DNA from: a virus
Strand: one strand, 5' to 3'
IMG/VR virus record: IMGVR_UViG_3300028837_004139
Location: 1-42,165 of that record
DNA length: 42,165 bases
How positions within the stretch are numbered: position 1 is the stretch's first letter; each line of letters opens with the position of its first letter. The translations under genes and the position numbers were made by a program. The notes under the pieces were generated by a model. That model searched no databases, was not told the DNA's origin, and saw only the letters and a list, made by a program, of their open reading frames with translations. Below, one piece after another: positions 1-7,704 of the stretch.

Positions 1-585
1 TCATAACCTTTCCTCCTCAGGAACTTCTCCAACCTTTTTCGCCGGAGAGCCTATATATATTCCGTAGGAATCACAGTCCTTTGTAACAACTGAACCTGCG
101 CCTATTAAAGCCTCTCGGCGTATTGTTACTCCAGGTAGGATAATACTTCCAGCTCCTATTCTAGCTCCATAAGAGATGTATACACCGTCCCATTTTAAAG
201 GGAATCTCCTGGTGTGGCGAATTTTTCTAACTGCTAAAGTCATTACTTTAGGACCGAGATAGGCCTTAGCGCTAATATAAGTATGCTCTGCTATAAAGCA
301 CTGAGATTGAATAGCAACTTCTGCTTCTATGTTGATACTGCCCTCGAAGACGCAAAGGTGGCCTATTTTGGTACTAGAACCTATATTTGTATCAGGCCTT
401 AGGACGCAATAGTGGCCTATCATGACGTTGTGGCCTATATGACAGCCTTGTTCAATAACGGTTCCTTCACCTATTCTTACATCTTTAGCGATAATAGCTC
501 CAGGATGGATTCTGTAGAAGCCTCCTAGGAGTCTTTCATGGGAATCGTCTTCAAGGCATTTAGTGTAAAGCTCTTCTTCAGTCAT
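1..585 (-). CDS. Left-handed beta-helix (hexapeptide) acyltransferase
   Basis: The 194-residue protein is built almost entirely of hexapeptide repeats (IGEGTVI, IGHNVMIG, IGSSTKIG, IGAGSIILPG, IGAGSVVTKD) ending in the family's typical YIGSPAKKVGEV tail. Such proteins use acetyl- or acyl-CoA to O- or N-acylate sugars, as in the WbbJ/LpxA/NeuD-like acetyltransferases. The acceptor cannot be told from sequence. It is the last gene of the leftward block as seen in this window. Its final codons contain a GGAGG-like ribosome site and a TTATGA end, so another gene probably starts just beyond position 1. Together with the O-antigen-ligase-like protein at 38907-40520 it suggests modification of the host surface polysaccharide, which is inference. 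Confidence 0.88.
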   Translation of the reverse strand: MTEEELYTKCLEDDSHERLLGGFYRIHPGAIIAKDVRIGEGTVIEQGCHIGHNVMIGHYCVLRPDTNIGSSTKIGHLCVFEGSINIEAEVAIQSQCFIAEHTYISAKAYLGPKVMTLAVRKIRHTRRFPLKWDGVYISYGARIGAGSIILPGVTIRREALIGAGSVVTKDCDSYGIYIGSPAKKVGEVPEEERL

Positions 586-586
586 T

Positions 587-727
587 TTAAACCTCCGTTC
601 TTTCTCTCTCTAATTCTTCTTGAAAGTCCTCACACCTTTCCCAGCATCCAGAAAAAGGTGATCCTTTACATCCATCACAGAGACCATCTCTCATAGACTC
701 TAGTTCTTCGTAAGTAGGCTCATCCAT
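587..727 (-). CDS. Small Cys-rich protein (46 aa)
   Basis: The start ATG follows a strong AAAGGAGGT site, and the stop lies one base before the ATG of the acyltransferase gene. Four cysteines (C17, C20, C28, C32; CDGC, then GCWERC) form a likely zinc-binding knuckle between an acidic N-terminus and a Glu/Arg-rich C-terminus. No family is recognised. It is one of several phage mini-proteins in this window with paired cysteines, and its tight coupling on both sides supports translation. Confidence 0.6.
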   Translation of the reverse strand: MDEPTYEELESMRDGLCDGCKGSPFSGCWERCEDFQEELERERTEV

Positions 728-896
728 TTTTTACCTCCTTTTGTAAATCGTACTGCCAGTCTTCTTGATGATTACATCTTTGACATTCGTAGGTGCCGAA
801 GTAGGATCTTCCGCCCTGCTCGATATTGCTTAATACAACGAAGTAGTATCTGTGCCCGAGGATGAAACAGAGCAGCTTTTGGAGTTTTTTTCTCAT
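720..896 (-). CDS. Small DUF1660-like phage zinc protein (58 aa)
   Basis: Its ATG overlaps the queC stop (ATGA), with a GAGGAAAAG ribosome site, and its end overlaps the next start by eight bases. The protein starts basic (MRKKLQKLLCFILGH), and a C..GH element followed by CQRC resembles the small DUF1660 prophage proteins, which are short zinc-ribbon-like polypeptides of unknown function. The family assignment is from memory of the pattern only. It lies between queC and the 46-residue Cys-rich gene. Confidence 0.55.
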   Translation of the reverse strand: MRKKLQKLLCFILGHRYYFVVLSNIEQGGRSYFGTYECQRCNHQEDWQYDLQKEVKNG

Positions 897-1540
897 GACT
901 TTTCCTCTTTCATTAAAGGATCTTCAATTCCTGCTTCTTCAAAAGCCCTCGCTCTTTGTTTACAGCTGTCGCATTCTTTACAAGGTTTTTGTATATTGAG
1001 ATAACAGGACCAAGTCAATTCAAAAGGTACTCCTATTTTGGTTCCCATTAGGATTATATCTGATTTCTTCATATCGACTAAAGGTCTTTTTATCCGTAGG
1101 AATCCATGGTCTAATCCTTCTCTTAAAGCCCATTCCATGTTATGGAGGAATTTATCATGGCAATCAGGGTAGCTGCTATAATCTATAACATTCCAGCCTC
1201 CGTAGATTTCATCAGCGCCGGTTACTTTAGCCAAGGCGCCTGCGAAGGAGAGCATTATGATGTTACGGCCGGGGACGAAAGAAGGTGGAAGGCCGTTAGG
1301 AACTAGTACTTGTAAAGAAGGTGTAGTTATAGTAGAACTTATCCAATTAGGGAGACGGATATTATATTGGATTAGTTTGTTTTTAGCTAGTGCCAGAGCG
1401 CATTCTAATTCTCTAGTTGCTGACCTTTGCTCGTAGCTTATAAAAAAGGGTAGTACTTCTTCATCCCCTTTTATCTTGCAGGCGAAGTAATAGGCAACAG
1501 TTGAGTCAAGGCCGCCACTAAGTAGAGCGATTGCTTTCAT
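893..1540 (-). CDS. queC: 7-cyano-7-deazaguanine (preQ0) synthase QueC
   Basis: QueC converts 7-carboxy-7-deazaguanine to preQ0 using ATP and ammonia. The 215-residue protein opens with the PP-loop SGGLDS (residues 8-13) and ends with the zinc-site cysteine set (SCYLNIQKPC, then CKECDSCKQR), both hallmarks of QueC. Length fits the family (about 220). It starts inside the end of the upstream ATPase gene (23-base overlap), indicating translational coupling. It is the fourth step of a phage-encoded pathway with folE (7701-8276), queD (11314-11664) and queE (40708-41325). The product would feed the QueF-like and DpdA-like proteins for DNA modification. Confidence 0.96.
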   Translation of the reverse strand: MKAIALLSGGLDSTVAYYFACKIKGDEEVLPFFISYEQRSATRELECALALAKNKLIQYNIRLPNWISSTITTPSLQVLVPNGLPPSFVPGRNIIMLSFAGALAKVTGADEIYGGWNVIDYSSYPDCHDKFLHNMEWALREGLDHGFLRIKRPLVDMKKSDIILMGTKIGVPFELTWSCYLNIQKPCKECDSCKQRARAFEEAGIEDPLMKEEKS

Positions 1541-2822
1541 TTTTCTTTTCCTCCTCTCTAAACGAAAACGTTCTTCCAGTACCAGTAACCTGATACCAGA
1601 TATCTAATTTCTTATCTCCTTTAGGAGATTCTCTAATATGCCCACCTTCTTTTAAGACTCTAATGACTTCATCGAATTGAGAAGTTTTACCGGGTAGATA
1701 TCTAAAACATTTACTGATAAGAGCCTGTCTTGATAATCTTCCTTTGAACTGAGGCTTTCGGAGAATTTCTAAAACTTTTTGAACATCTTCGGTTCTAAGA
1801 TCTCCTGTATGTTGACCGAGGAAGGTTCTAGTTTGATCCTCAAGAAGCTCTATTATCTGTAAGCTCGTCTCTAATGAATGTAAGCCTATATCCGTAAGTT
1901 TTCCAATGCCAGTTACCTCCAGGAGCATAGCAAGTCTCAGAATATGCTCTGGTTTCCTGGAGTAAAATGCCTCTAATATTTCCTCGTGCTCTCGTTCTCT
2001 TGGACTTTCTTCATACCATTTTGTCATCCATTTATTAGCCTCTGAAGTAAGTTTCATTTCGCCTTCAAGATTTGAAAAGGCTTCCATTCCTTTTTTTATC
2101 TTTGATCTTAAAGCAGGTTCTGGTTTTTTAGGTTCCCATATTCTTTTGTCGAAATGCTCTGGTAAGAGTACCAAATTGAACCTCGACATAAAGCCCCCGG
2201 TGTATACTTCCTCTGGCATCATTGTACCTAGCCATTTTGGTGTAGAGGCTCCGAGGATGGAGAGGCATACATTTTTAAGAGGGGCAAGACCTCGGGTTAT
2301 TATATCAGCTGACCATCGTTTAGGGCAGTCGTACAGTCTAGTTAATAAAGTAACCATACCCGTGTTATAATGCTGTTTTCCGAGAAAGACTGCCAGTTCA
2401 GGTGCTAATATCAGCCCTGTTGAATCAGGTCTTCTTAAGGTGATAGTAACCTTTTTATTAGAAGGCTTTTCAACAGTTAAGAATCTGACTACTGCTTCAG
2501 GAGTTATTTTCTCTGAAAGAATCTTAGGTTTACAATTTGGGTTTATTTCATATAAAAGATCCTCCGCAAAGTCTACAGCTGAGGTCTTATGGCCTCTGCC
2601 TGCTGGGCCGATCATGATAGCCCAAGGGTTTGGGTATAAGGGCCTGAAAAGGCCTTTGACTCGGGTCCAGGATACTTTATTGTCTATTAGGGCGCCTACG
2701 GTTACGAGAGCGCTGAAGAGGGTAAAGCGTTCGCATAGTTCTGTATCGCCGATGTAATCATAGTATGTCTTAAGCCATCCTTCTTTAGGAAGGAGGTCTT
2801 TGATAGGATCATAGGCTTTCAC
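1518..2822 (-). CDS. DUF3987-like P-loop ATPase (putative helicase)
   Basis: This 434-residue protein has a Walker A motif GPAGRGHKT (around residues 72-80) and the general layout of DUF3987/YfjI-type phage ATPases, which often occupy the primase-helicase position. A conserved-looking LAPELAVFLG segment and an LSILGASTP segment follow. The C-terminal ~90 residues look like a winged-helix domain. The start is GTG at 2822; no strong ribosome site is seen, so it is probably coupled to the MazG-like gene that ends seven bases upstream. No other replicative helicase is visible in the window, so this is the best candidate, but that role is inferred. Confidence 0.72.
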   Translation of the reverse strand: MKAYDPIKDLLPKEGWLKTYYDYIGDTELCERFTLFSALVTVGALIDNKVSWTRVKGLFRPLYPNPWAIMIGPAGRGHKTSAVDFAEDLLYEINPNCKPKILSEKITPEAVVRFLTVEKPSNKKVTITLRRPDSTGLILAPELAVFLGKQHYNTGMVTLLTRLYDCPKRWSADIITRGLAPLKNVCLSILGASTPKWLGTMMPEEVYTGGFMSRFNLVLLPEHFDKRIWEPKKPEPALRSKIKKGMEAFSNLEGEMKLTSEANKWMTKWYEESPREREHEEILEAFYSRKPEHILRLAMLLEVTGIGKLTDIGLHSLETSLQIIELLEDQTRTFLGQHTGDLRTEDVQKVLEILRKPQFKGRLSRQALISKCFRYLPGKTSQFDEVIRVLKEGGHIRESPKGDKKLDIWYQVTGTGRTFSFREEEKKNESNRST

Positions 2823-2828
2823 TGAGAA

Positions 2829-3140
2829 TTAAACCCGTGTAATTTGTCTACCAGACTTCCCTCTGTAGGGAGCTCTGCCTTCTAGAATCTCCATTTTACT
2901 AGCCATTGTCTCCATAGGCCTTCCTCCGCACTTTATGATGATATCCCATGCTAAGATAGCAATGTCAGAGGCTTCTTCAATAACGCTATATTTAAGGCCA
3001 GAAACTGCGCTGGTGCCTAAGGCTTCACCTAATTCTACTGTCTCTTCTCCTATCTTTTTGGCTACATCGAGCAGGCCAGAATACTTAACGGCAGCGTGCT
3101 CTTTAATGTCTGCGATAAGATTTGTTTCTAAGCGTGTCAT
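2829..3140 (-). CDS. MazG-like nucleotide pyrophosphohydrolase
   Basis: An all-alpha NTP pyrophosphatase of about 103 residues. The metal-binding pattern is visible as EETVELGEAL followed about 20 residues later by VIEEASDIAIL, as in MazG and phosphoribosyl-ATP pyrophosphohydrolase proteins. These hydrolyse (d)NTPs to monophosphates plus pyrophosphate. I chose the ATG at 3140 because AAGGAG sits seven bases upstream. An in-frame ATG at 3164 overlaps the upstream stop as ATGA and is possible. Phage MazG proteins have been linked to nucleotide-pool or alarmone control. Here it sits beside the base-modification genes, which is suggestive only. Confidence 0.82.
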   Translation of the reverse strand: MTRLETNLIADIKEHAAVKYSGLLDVAKKIGEETVELGEALGTSAVSGLKYSVIEEASDIAILAWDIIIKCGGRPMETMASKMEILEGRAPYRGKSGRQITRV

Positions 3141-3160
3141 TGCTTTGCTCCTTAATAGGG

Positions 3161-3610
3161 TCATAGCGTTGCATCCAAATCTCTTCTCCAGTAGAGGAGC
3201 CAGGTAGCATGTGTAGGTGTTTTAAGAAAAGACTTTACCTCTCCTGTTGGTAAATAGCCTGCTTTTAAAAGGTTCTTTAAGGCTTTATAGTTTCTTATAG
3301 AGGCTGTAGCAATAGTTCCTTTGGGAAACTGGCTCAGCATCCAAGCATGGATGCCAGGGATATAGGATCGAGCCGAATATAGAACCCTATTAGGGTTTTG
3401 AACCATAAAACCATAAGGCATAGGTTCGATTATAATATCAGGTTCGTTGCCCCAGTAGGTTCTAGTAATATAAATAGTATCTTCAGGCTTAGGCGCTGGA
3501 GCATCAGGGGTAAGAAAAGCGTTTGTTATCTGCTTCTCGAACTCCTTCTTCAATGCTGAGTCCATCGCAACAATGTCGTAAAACCATACAGTTCCTATGA
3601 GCGAGGGCAT
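3161..3610 (-). CDS. GNAT-like acetyltransferase (tentative)
   Basis: A 149-residue protein whose C-terminal half has the shape of a GNAT fold: a turn (LSQFPKGTIATAS), then RNYKALKNLLKAGYLPTG, which matches the usual N..A...L.K.GF element, then a final strand. The canonical acetyl-CoA loop (R/Q-x-x-G-x-G/A) is not evident, so activity is uncertain. The ATG at 3610 has a clear GGAGG seven bases upstream, even though this puts the first 107 bases inside the DpdA-like gene. An internal ATG at 3565 has no such site. Its placement directly after the DpdA-like gene makes a role in further decoration of the modified base conceivable but unproven. Confidence 0.55.
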   Translation of the reverse strand: MPSLIGTVWFYDIVAMDSALKKEFEKQITNAFLTPDAPAPKPEDTIYITRTYWGNEPDIIIEPMPYGFMVQNPNRVLYSARSYIPGIHAWMLSQFPKGTIATASIRNYKALKNLLKAGYLPTGEVKSFLKTPTHATWLLYWRRDLDATL

Positions 3611-4232
3611 TTTGGGCCTCCGTTAGTTTTAGGTTTATATAACCAGGAGTTGTTTTTAAACCATACCGGGTACCTAAGTAATGCTCTATCTTCTCACCTC
3701 GAGCTGCTAGTTTAATAGGCATTCCAGTGTCAATAGAAGTGACTTTACCTTGTAGGTCTGTTAGCTCTTGTAGCATTCTAAATCCGAAAAGATGTATAGG
3801 CTTAGGATAAGGAAAAGGTAGAATATCTCTAGAGCCTTTAAGATCATAAGGTATAGCGATGATATCGCTCGCAGCAGCGATTTCGTTCCAGCGATCTCGG
3901 TAGGAATCTAAAAGACAGCCTACTGCTTTGAAGAGTCCTCCCATTGTAATATCTACTAAGGCATCTATATACTCTGGCGGATCTCTAGGATTATCAGGAG
4001 GAACTATTACTTGGGCCTTTAAGGTTTCAGCGTATGCTTGTAGAGTAGCTAATGTAGCAGGATAATTATACTCATTAACCCCGTTATCGAGCCATAATGG
4101 CTTCCCTTCTCTAGAAAAATATTCAAGATATTCATCATGGATGAGCCAGGGAGCGATGGCATAGTTGAAGTCTTGGTATTTTTCGAATTCTTCGAGATGA
4201 GCCTTTGGTACTTCTAGTGCTAGGTAGATCAT
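3504..4232 (-). CDS. dpdA: TGT-like DNA 7-deazaguanine transglycosylase (DpdA-like)
   Basis: A 242-residue protein with signatures of the tRNA-guanine transglycosylase fold: PLWLDNGVNEYN (Asp49, in the place of the catalytic LDSGGF Asp), IVPPDNP (Asp80), IHLFGF (around 147-151, like the HLLG loop) and SIDTGMP (Asp168). It is shorter than bacterial Tgt (~375 residues) and lacks the CxCxxC zinc site. This fits phage DpdA proteins, which put 7-deazaguanines into DNA instead of tRNA. The window also encodes FolE, QueD, QueE, QueC and QueF, which strongly supports this reading. A GGGAG ribosome site precedes the ATG. The end overlaps the GNAT-like gene by 107 bases. Confidence 0.75.
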   Translation of the reverse strand: MIYLALEVPKAHLEEFEKYQDFNYAIAPWLIHDEYLEYFSREGKPLWLDNGVNEYNYPATLATLQAYAETLKAQVIVPPDNPRDPPEYIDALVDITMGGLFKAVGCLLDSYRDRWNEIAAASDIIAIPYDLKGSRDILPFPYPKPIHLFGFRMLQELTDLQGKVTSIDTGMPIKLAARGEKIEHYLGTRYGLKTTPGYINLKLTEAQNALAHRNCMVLRHCCDGLSIEEGVREADNKRFSYP

Positions 4233-4270
4233 TTTATTCTCCCGAGTAAATTGTTAGGCCACCACTTTAG

Positions 4271-4432
4271 TTATAGTTCCTCTTCTCTTTCCGGACCACT
4301 CATTATGGCTTCAAAATTTTGGCCGTTCTCAATCGCTTGAATTACTTGCTGTACAACTTCTAGTCTCTCACAATCATTTAATTTCTCAGGTATGTCTTTA
4401 TCATCATACCATCTTTGGATATTATATCGCAT
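4271..4432 (-). CDS. Hypothetical protein (53 aa)
   Basis: A short reading frame with an excellent AAAAGGAGGT site before the ATG and a position between two real genes on the same strand. The product (MRYNIQRWYDD..., then a helical stretch rich in Gln and Glu, ending EREEEL) is mostly predicted alpha-helix, with one cysteine. I recognise no family. It fills most of the gap between the deoxyribosyltransferase-like and DpdA-like genes. Confidence 0.55.
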   Translation of the reverse strand: MRYNIQRWYDDKDIPEKLNDCERLEVVQQVIQAIENGQNFEAIMSGPEREEEL

Positions 4433-4469
4433 GATGTACCTCCTTTTTTATAGTGGCCTAACACTTAAA

Positions 4470-4811
4470 CTACTCCTCTAAGTACCTAACTGGTTTCTTA
4501 TGCCCAACTGCGTAGTCGACCTCGCTACGGGTGCTCTCGCCTACATATCCGTTAATATTAATCACAAGAACCTCATCAGCTAGATCAATCTTCCGCTTGT
4601 GGACTTCGTCAACAATCTCTTTCACACCTTCTTGGTCGCCGATATGAGTCTTATCTTCCCCCTTAAAGTACCCTTCCGGTAGGGCACACCAGCTTAGTAC
4701 AATGTATCCTTGCTTGGTATACTCCCATTGGACTATTAACATCTCTGCTGTGAATCTAGTCGATCCGCATAAGCATAGAACTTTAGGAAATCCAAGATCT
4801 TTTCTGTTCAT
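4470..4811 (-). CDS. Nucleoside 2-deoxyribosyltransferase-like protein
   Basis: A protein of about 113 residues with the pattern KVLCLCGSTRF near the N-terminus, HKRKIDLADEVLVINI in the middle and GESTRSEVDYAVGHKKPVRYLEE at the end. This is the common phage family related to nucleoside 2-deoxyribosyltransferases (DUF4406-like), which cleave or exchange bases of deoxynucleosides. The start at 4811 overlaps the polymerase stop as ATGA and has GGAG eight bases upstream. A longer in-frame start at 4838 would lie inside the polymerase gene. Its substrate is unknown. In a phage that makes 7-deazaguanine bases, a nucleotide-handling role is plausible but unproven. Confidence 0.75.
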   Translation of the reverse strand: MNRKDLGFPKVLCLCGSTRFTAEMLIVQWEYTKQGYIVLSWCALPEGYFKGEDKTHIGDQEGVKEIVDEVHKRKIDLADEVLVININGYVGESTRSEVDYAVGHKKPVRYLEE

Positions 4812-7123
4812 GATATCTTCTCCATCGTCGGCCCCCAACAGGAGCCTGTTTTTATTGATATAGGGAAGCAGTAGTTTTCGAGTTCAGGAATAGGTCGGGA
4901 CATTACCCTTTTAACCCAGTCTTTAGCTGCTTTCACAGGAAGACACTCTGGAACCTGGAAGAGGATCTCATCGTGGACTGCTAGGAGAGGCTTTATTTTC
5001 CAACTCGCTTGTTCTGTTCTCGTTAAAGAAGTCGAGCATACGTCTCCAGCAGCACTTTGGACTTTAAAATTCAAAGCCTCTGTGATAGAATTGCAATATC
5101 TTACTCTACCAAAGACAGATGTTAGATATCCTTGATCTTTCCATTCTTTAATATTAGCCTCTCTCCATCTTAAAAGGTTTGGATACTTATTGAGAAGCTT
5201 ACCCAGCCATATCTCAGCTTGAGTATCTGAGACTTTAAACTCTAAAGCGATAGAGCGTTTAGAGCGTCCGTAGATTGCTCCAAAGGTCACCCTCTTTGCG
5301 GGGCTGACGTCTAAGCTAGTATAGTTTTCAGGAAGAGGCTTGCCAAAAAGCATTTCGTGGGTCTCACCGTGAATATAGACACCTGAAGCTATCATATCAA
5401 GTATTACTTGCTCTTCTGCTTGAATAGCAGCTACGAGCAGCTCCAGCATATTATAGTCAGCGTCTAAGAGATAGTATCCGGGATCAGGAATGAATAGATC
5501 TCTTGTTTCATCTGGTATATTTTGAAGATTAGGATTTCTGCTGGATAAGCGGCCGGTAGCAGTTCCGGAGGAGTCGAAGATGGTATGGACTCTACCGTCA
5601 GGTTTTATTCTTTGGCTAAGGCCTATTAAGTAAGTTGATTCTATCTTCTGAGGTTTTCGATAATCCAGGATTTGGTTTATGAATTTTGCTTGATCCTCAG
5701 TATTAGCTGCTAGCTCTAGTTTTTTTAGCTGTTTTACATCCGTCTTAGGATTTCCTTTTTTAGTATATTTAACTGGAAGCCCTAACTTAGCCAACATCTT
5801 ACCAACATCTTGTGGAGACCTTGGGTTGATACCTCGGCGTAATAGTTCGTTTTCTAAGGCTTCCAGTTTAGGGCCTATGTTGATGGTTTTTTCAATCAGG
5901 GCGACTTTGTCGATTAGGACGCCTCTGGCCATGATGCTGATTAAGGCTTCTGTTAAAGGGATAGTAATCTCCTTCATCGCCTTCAAGAGGTGAGCGGGCA
6001 TGTCTGCCTCTTGCGCCAATCTGACACGCCAGGTAACATCAGCATCACGGCATGAGTATAGGTTTAGCTCTTCGGGAGAGAGATTCCAGACGCCTCGTTT
6101 TCTAGCTGCTTCTTTATAGGGCAGGACGTCTGTGTACCAAGATCGCAACCAAGACAAATCACGGGGGAGGTCAGAGTAAAGCATCCCGGCAGCGAGCTTA
6201 GTATCCCAACTAAGGTTGTGCATAGGGTGATCCTGGACAGTAAGCCAGAAATTGTCAAAGGAAGCGTTTTGGATCGTTTTGGGAACTCTTGGGTCTTGCA
6301 ACCATGGTTCGAAGACTTTCCATCTTGGGTCATTATAAGGATCTCCTCTATTTAAAGCTACTGATACGGCTTCATATTCAATACCGCTGAAAGAGAAGCC
6401 TATTAGTTTATCATAGTAAGGATCTAAGCCTGTTGTTTCAAGGTCAAAGGCGAAGCCTAGAGGCTGAACCTCATTATGCTCTTCTAATAACCTGCCTAGG
6501 TGGGCGGCAGAAGGGTCGTAGGTATATCTCGTCTTCATCCGTTGGAAACGTTTTCCAGCAGCTAGGAGGAGAGCTGCTTTATTGAAAACGTTGATGATGG
6601 CGAGTAGGTAACCCTTCTGCCGGATTGCATAGGCGGGATGGAAGGCAGGTAAAAGTAGTTGGCTATCACCTGATTCTGTGAGAGGAGTGCCTTGGTAAGC
6701 CGTTATGCCTTTTTTACTTGTTAGAGCCTGTAGAGCTATTTCACCTAGAGGGATAATAAGTTTAGGTTTATACCCGTACAGCTCTTTAAGGAGATTATGG
6801 GTACAGGCTTGTATTTCGCTTGGCAGAGGATTCCTATTACCAGGCGGCCTGCATCTAACTACATTGATGATCGCAGTCCTTTTTAACCCTTCCCATCTTA
6901 GAGGAAATTTTTGGCTTATAAAAGCCTTTGGTTCAATAGAACTACGTAGGACTACGCCTAAGAGCCTACCTGCACCGCCGACGAAAGGCTTTCCGTTAAT
7001 ATCCTCATCCTCGCCAGGAGCCTCGCCTACTAGTAAAATATCACAAGGCTTAGGTCCAGTACCCCAAACGATTTTCTTCCTGGTTTCATGCAACTGACAT
7101 TGTTGGCATTCCTGTGTCTCCAC
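4808..7123 (-). CDS. Uracil-DNA glycosylase / family-A DNA polymerase fusion
   Basis: One reading frame of about 771 codons joins two enzymes. Residues ~1-190 form a family-4-type uracil-DNA glycosylase with four cluster cysteines (CQQC; RCRPPGNRNP; EIQAC), GEAPGEDED and FHPAY. Next comes a DEDDy 3'-5' exonuclease (FDLETTG ~228-234, NASFD ~288-292, YSCRD ~358-362), then a polymerase I catalytic domain: motif A DADYNMLELL, motif B KRVTFGAIYG, motif C VHDE. The residue matching E. coli Phe762 is Phe. All catalytic residues appear intact. I prefer GTG at 7123 (GGAG seven bases upstream) over the TTG at 7129. It is the only DNA polymerase seen in the window, so it is probably the replicative enzyme. 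Confidence 0.94.
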   Translation of the reverse strand: METQECQQCQLHETRKKIVWGTGPKPCDILLVGEAPGEDEDINGKPFVGGAGRLLGVVLRSSIEPKAFISQKFPLRWEGLKRTAIINVVRCRPPGNRNPLPSEIQACTHNLLKELYGYKPKLIIPLGEIALQALTSKKGITAYQGTPLTESGDSQLLLPAFHPAYAIRQKGYLLAIINVFNKAALLLAAGKRFQRMKTRYTYDPSAAHLGRLLEEHNEVQPLGFAFDLETTGLDPYYDKLIGFSFSGIEYEAVSVALNRGDPYNDPRWKVFEPWLQDPRVPKTIQNASFDNFWLTVQDHPMHNLSWDTKLAAGMLYSDLPRDLSWLRSWYTDVLPYKEAARKRGVWNLSPEELNLYSCRDADVTWRVRLAQEADMPAHLLKAMKEITIPLTEALISIMARGVLIDKVALIEKTINIGPKLEALENELLRRGINPRSPQDVGKMLAKLGLPVKYTKKGNPKTDVKQLKKLELAANTEDQAKFINQILDYRKPQKIESTYLIGLSQRIKPDGRVHTIFDSSGTATGRLSSRNPNLQNIPDETRDLFIPDPGYYLLDADYNMLELLVAAIQAEEQVILDMIASGVYIHGETHEMLFGKPLPENYTSLDVSPAKRVTFGAIYGRSKRSIALEFKVSDTQAEIWLGKLLNKYPNLLRWREANIKEWKDQGYLTSVFGRVRYCNSITEALNFKVQSAAGDVCSTSLTRTEQASWKIKPLLAVHDEILFQVPECLPVKAAKDWVKRVMSRPIPELENYCFPISIKTGSCWGPTMEKIS

Positions 7124-7505
7124 GAGCAAACTCCGTTGTTATAGGTATACCACCTCTGGGCTTCCAATCCATACGGATGATTAGCCATAAAGGTTTTATT
7201 GTTCCAAAGATGTCGTTGAGTATTTTGATGTTGATACTTTCAGCAAAGCCTTTAAAGTTTCTAAAGGCATGGAGGTAGAGCTTTAAAGACTTTGTTTCAA
7301 GAGTATAGTCTTTGGGAGAGAATCTTATAATAATCTCCGCCCAGTCAGGTTGAGAGGTGATAGGGCATAAAGAGGTAAATTCTTCCGAGCGAAAGCTTAT
7401 AGCTCCGCTAGAGGAGCCTTTAAACAGGGGTATCGACTGTAATATTTCTCTTGTCGGTTCCGCCTGTGGTTTGTAGCCCCTTCCGCTCTTGAACTCTGTT
7501 ACCAT
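7086..7505 (-). CDS. queF: QueF-type 7-cyano-7-deazaguanine reductase
   Basis: The 139-residue protein matches short (Bacillus-type) QueF. It has the catalytic cysteine and aspartate in FTSLCPITSQPDWA (C47, D54), the NADPH-binding signature LETKSLKLYLHAFRN (~69-83) and the WKPRGGI end motif. QueF reduces preQ0 to preQ1 with NADPH. One difference stands out: the FHE triplet of B. subtilis QueF (His96-Glu97, from memory) reads FAE here, so the histidine is replaced by Ala88 while Glu is kept. The ATG at 7505 has GGAG eight bases upstream. It overlaps the DUF3310 gene by 86 bases and the polymerase gene by 38. Confidence 0.92.
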   Translation of the reverse strand: MVTEFKSGRGYKPQAEPTREILQSIPLFKGSSSGAISFRSEEFTSLCPITSQPDWAEIIIRFSPKDYTLETKSLKLYLHAFRNFKGFAESINIKILNDIFGTIKPLWLIIRMDWKPRGGIPITTEFARGDTGMPTMSVA

Positions 7506-7704
7506 GCTTTTTACTCCATTGTCTTATTAACCTATTAAGACACCATCTGGCTTTTAGAAGATCATCAAGGCCATTTTTTTCTTTGTAACGACAGATGTAT
7601 TTTACTATATTGCCTTCATGGTGGTTAAGATCCATGCTTTCGATTAAATGAACTGGCATGATGGTGCCTTTTTTGGGTTTGTAGTGATCAGGTCTTTTTA
7701 TCAT
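7420..7704 (-). CDS. DUF3310 phage protein
   Basis: A 94-residue protein starting with the DUF3310 pattern: RPDHYKP, then HHEGNIVKYICRYKEKNGLDDLLKARWCLNRL, close to the consensus (HY... GN.iKY..R...K....DL.KA..yL). DUF3310 proteins are frequent near phage nucleotide-metabolism genes and have been called nucleotide-kinase-like, but their biochemistry is unsettled. The last ~28 residues, read over the start of queF, are low in recognisable structure. The start has GGAGGCGATAAA directly upstream and overlaps the folE stop as ATGA. Confidence 0.85.
   Translation of the reverse strand: MIKRPDHYKPKKGTIMPVHLIESMDLNHHEGNIVKYICRYKEKNGLDDLLKARWCLNRLIRQWSKKHGNRVQERKGLQTTGGTDKRNITVDTPV

Noticed and set aside
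6064-6333. 89-codon frame inside the polymerase gene
   Set aside because: Overlaps intact conserved exonuclease sequence in another frame, without a ribosome site.
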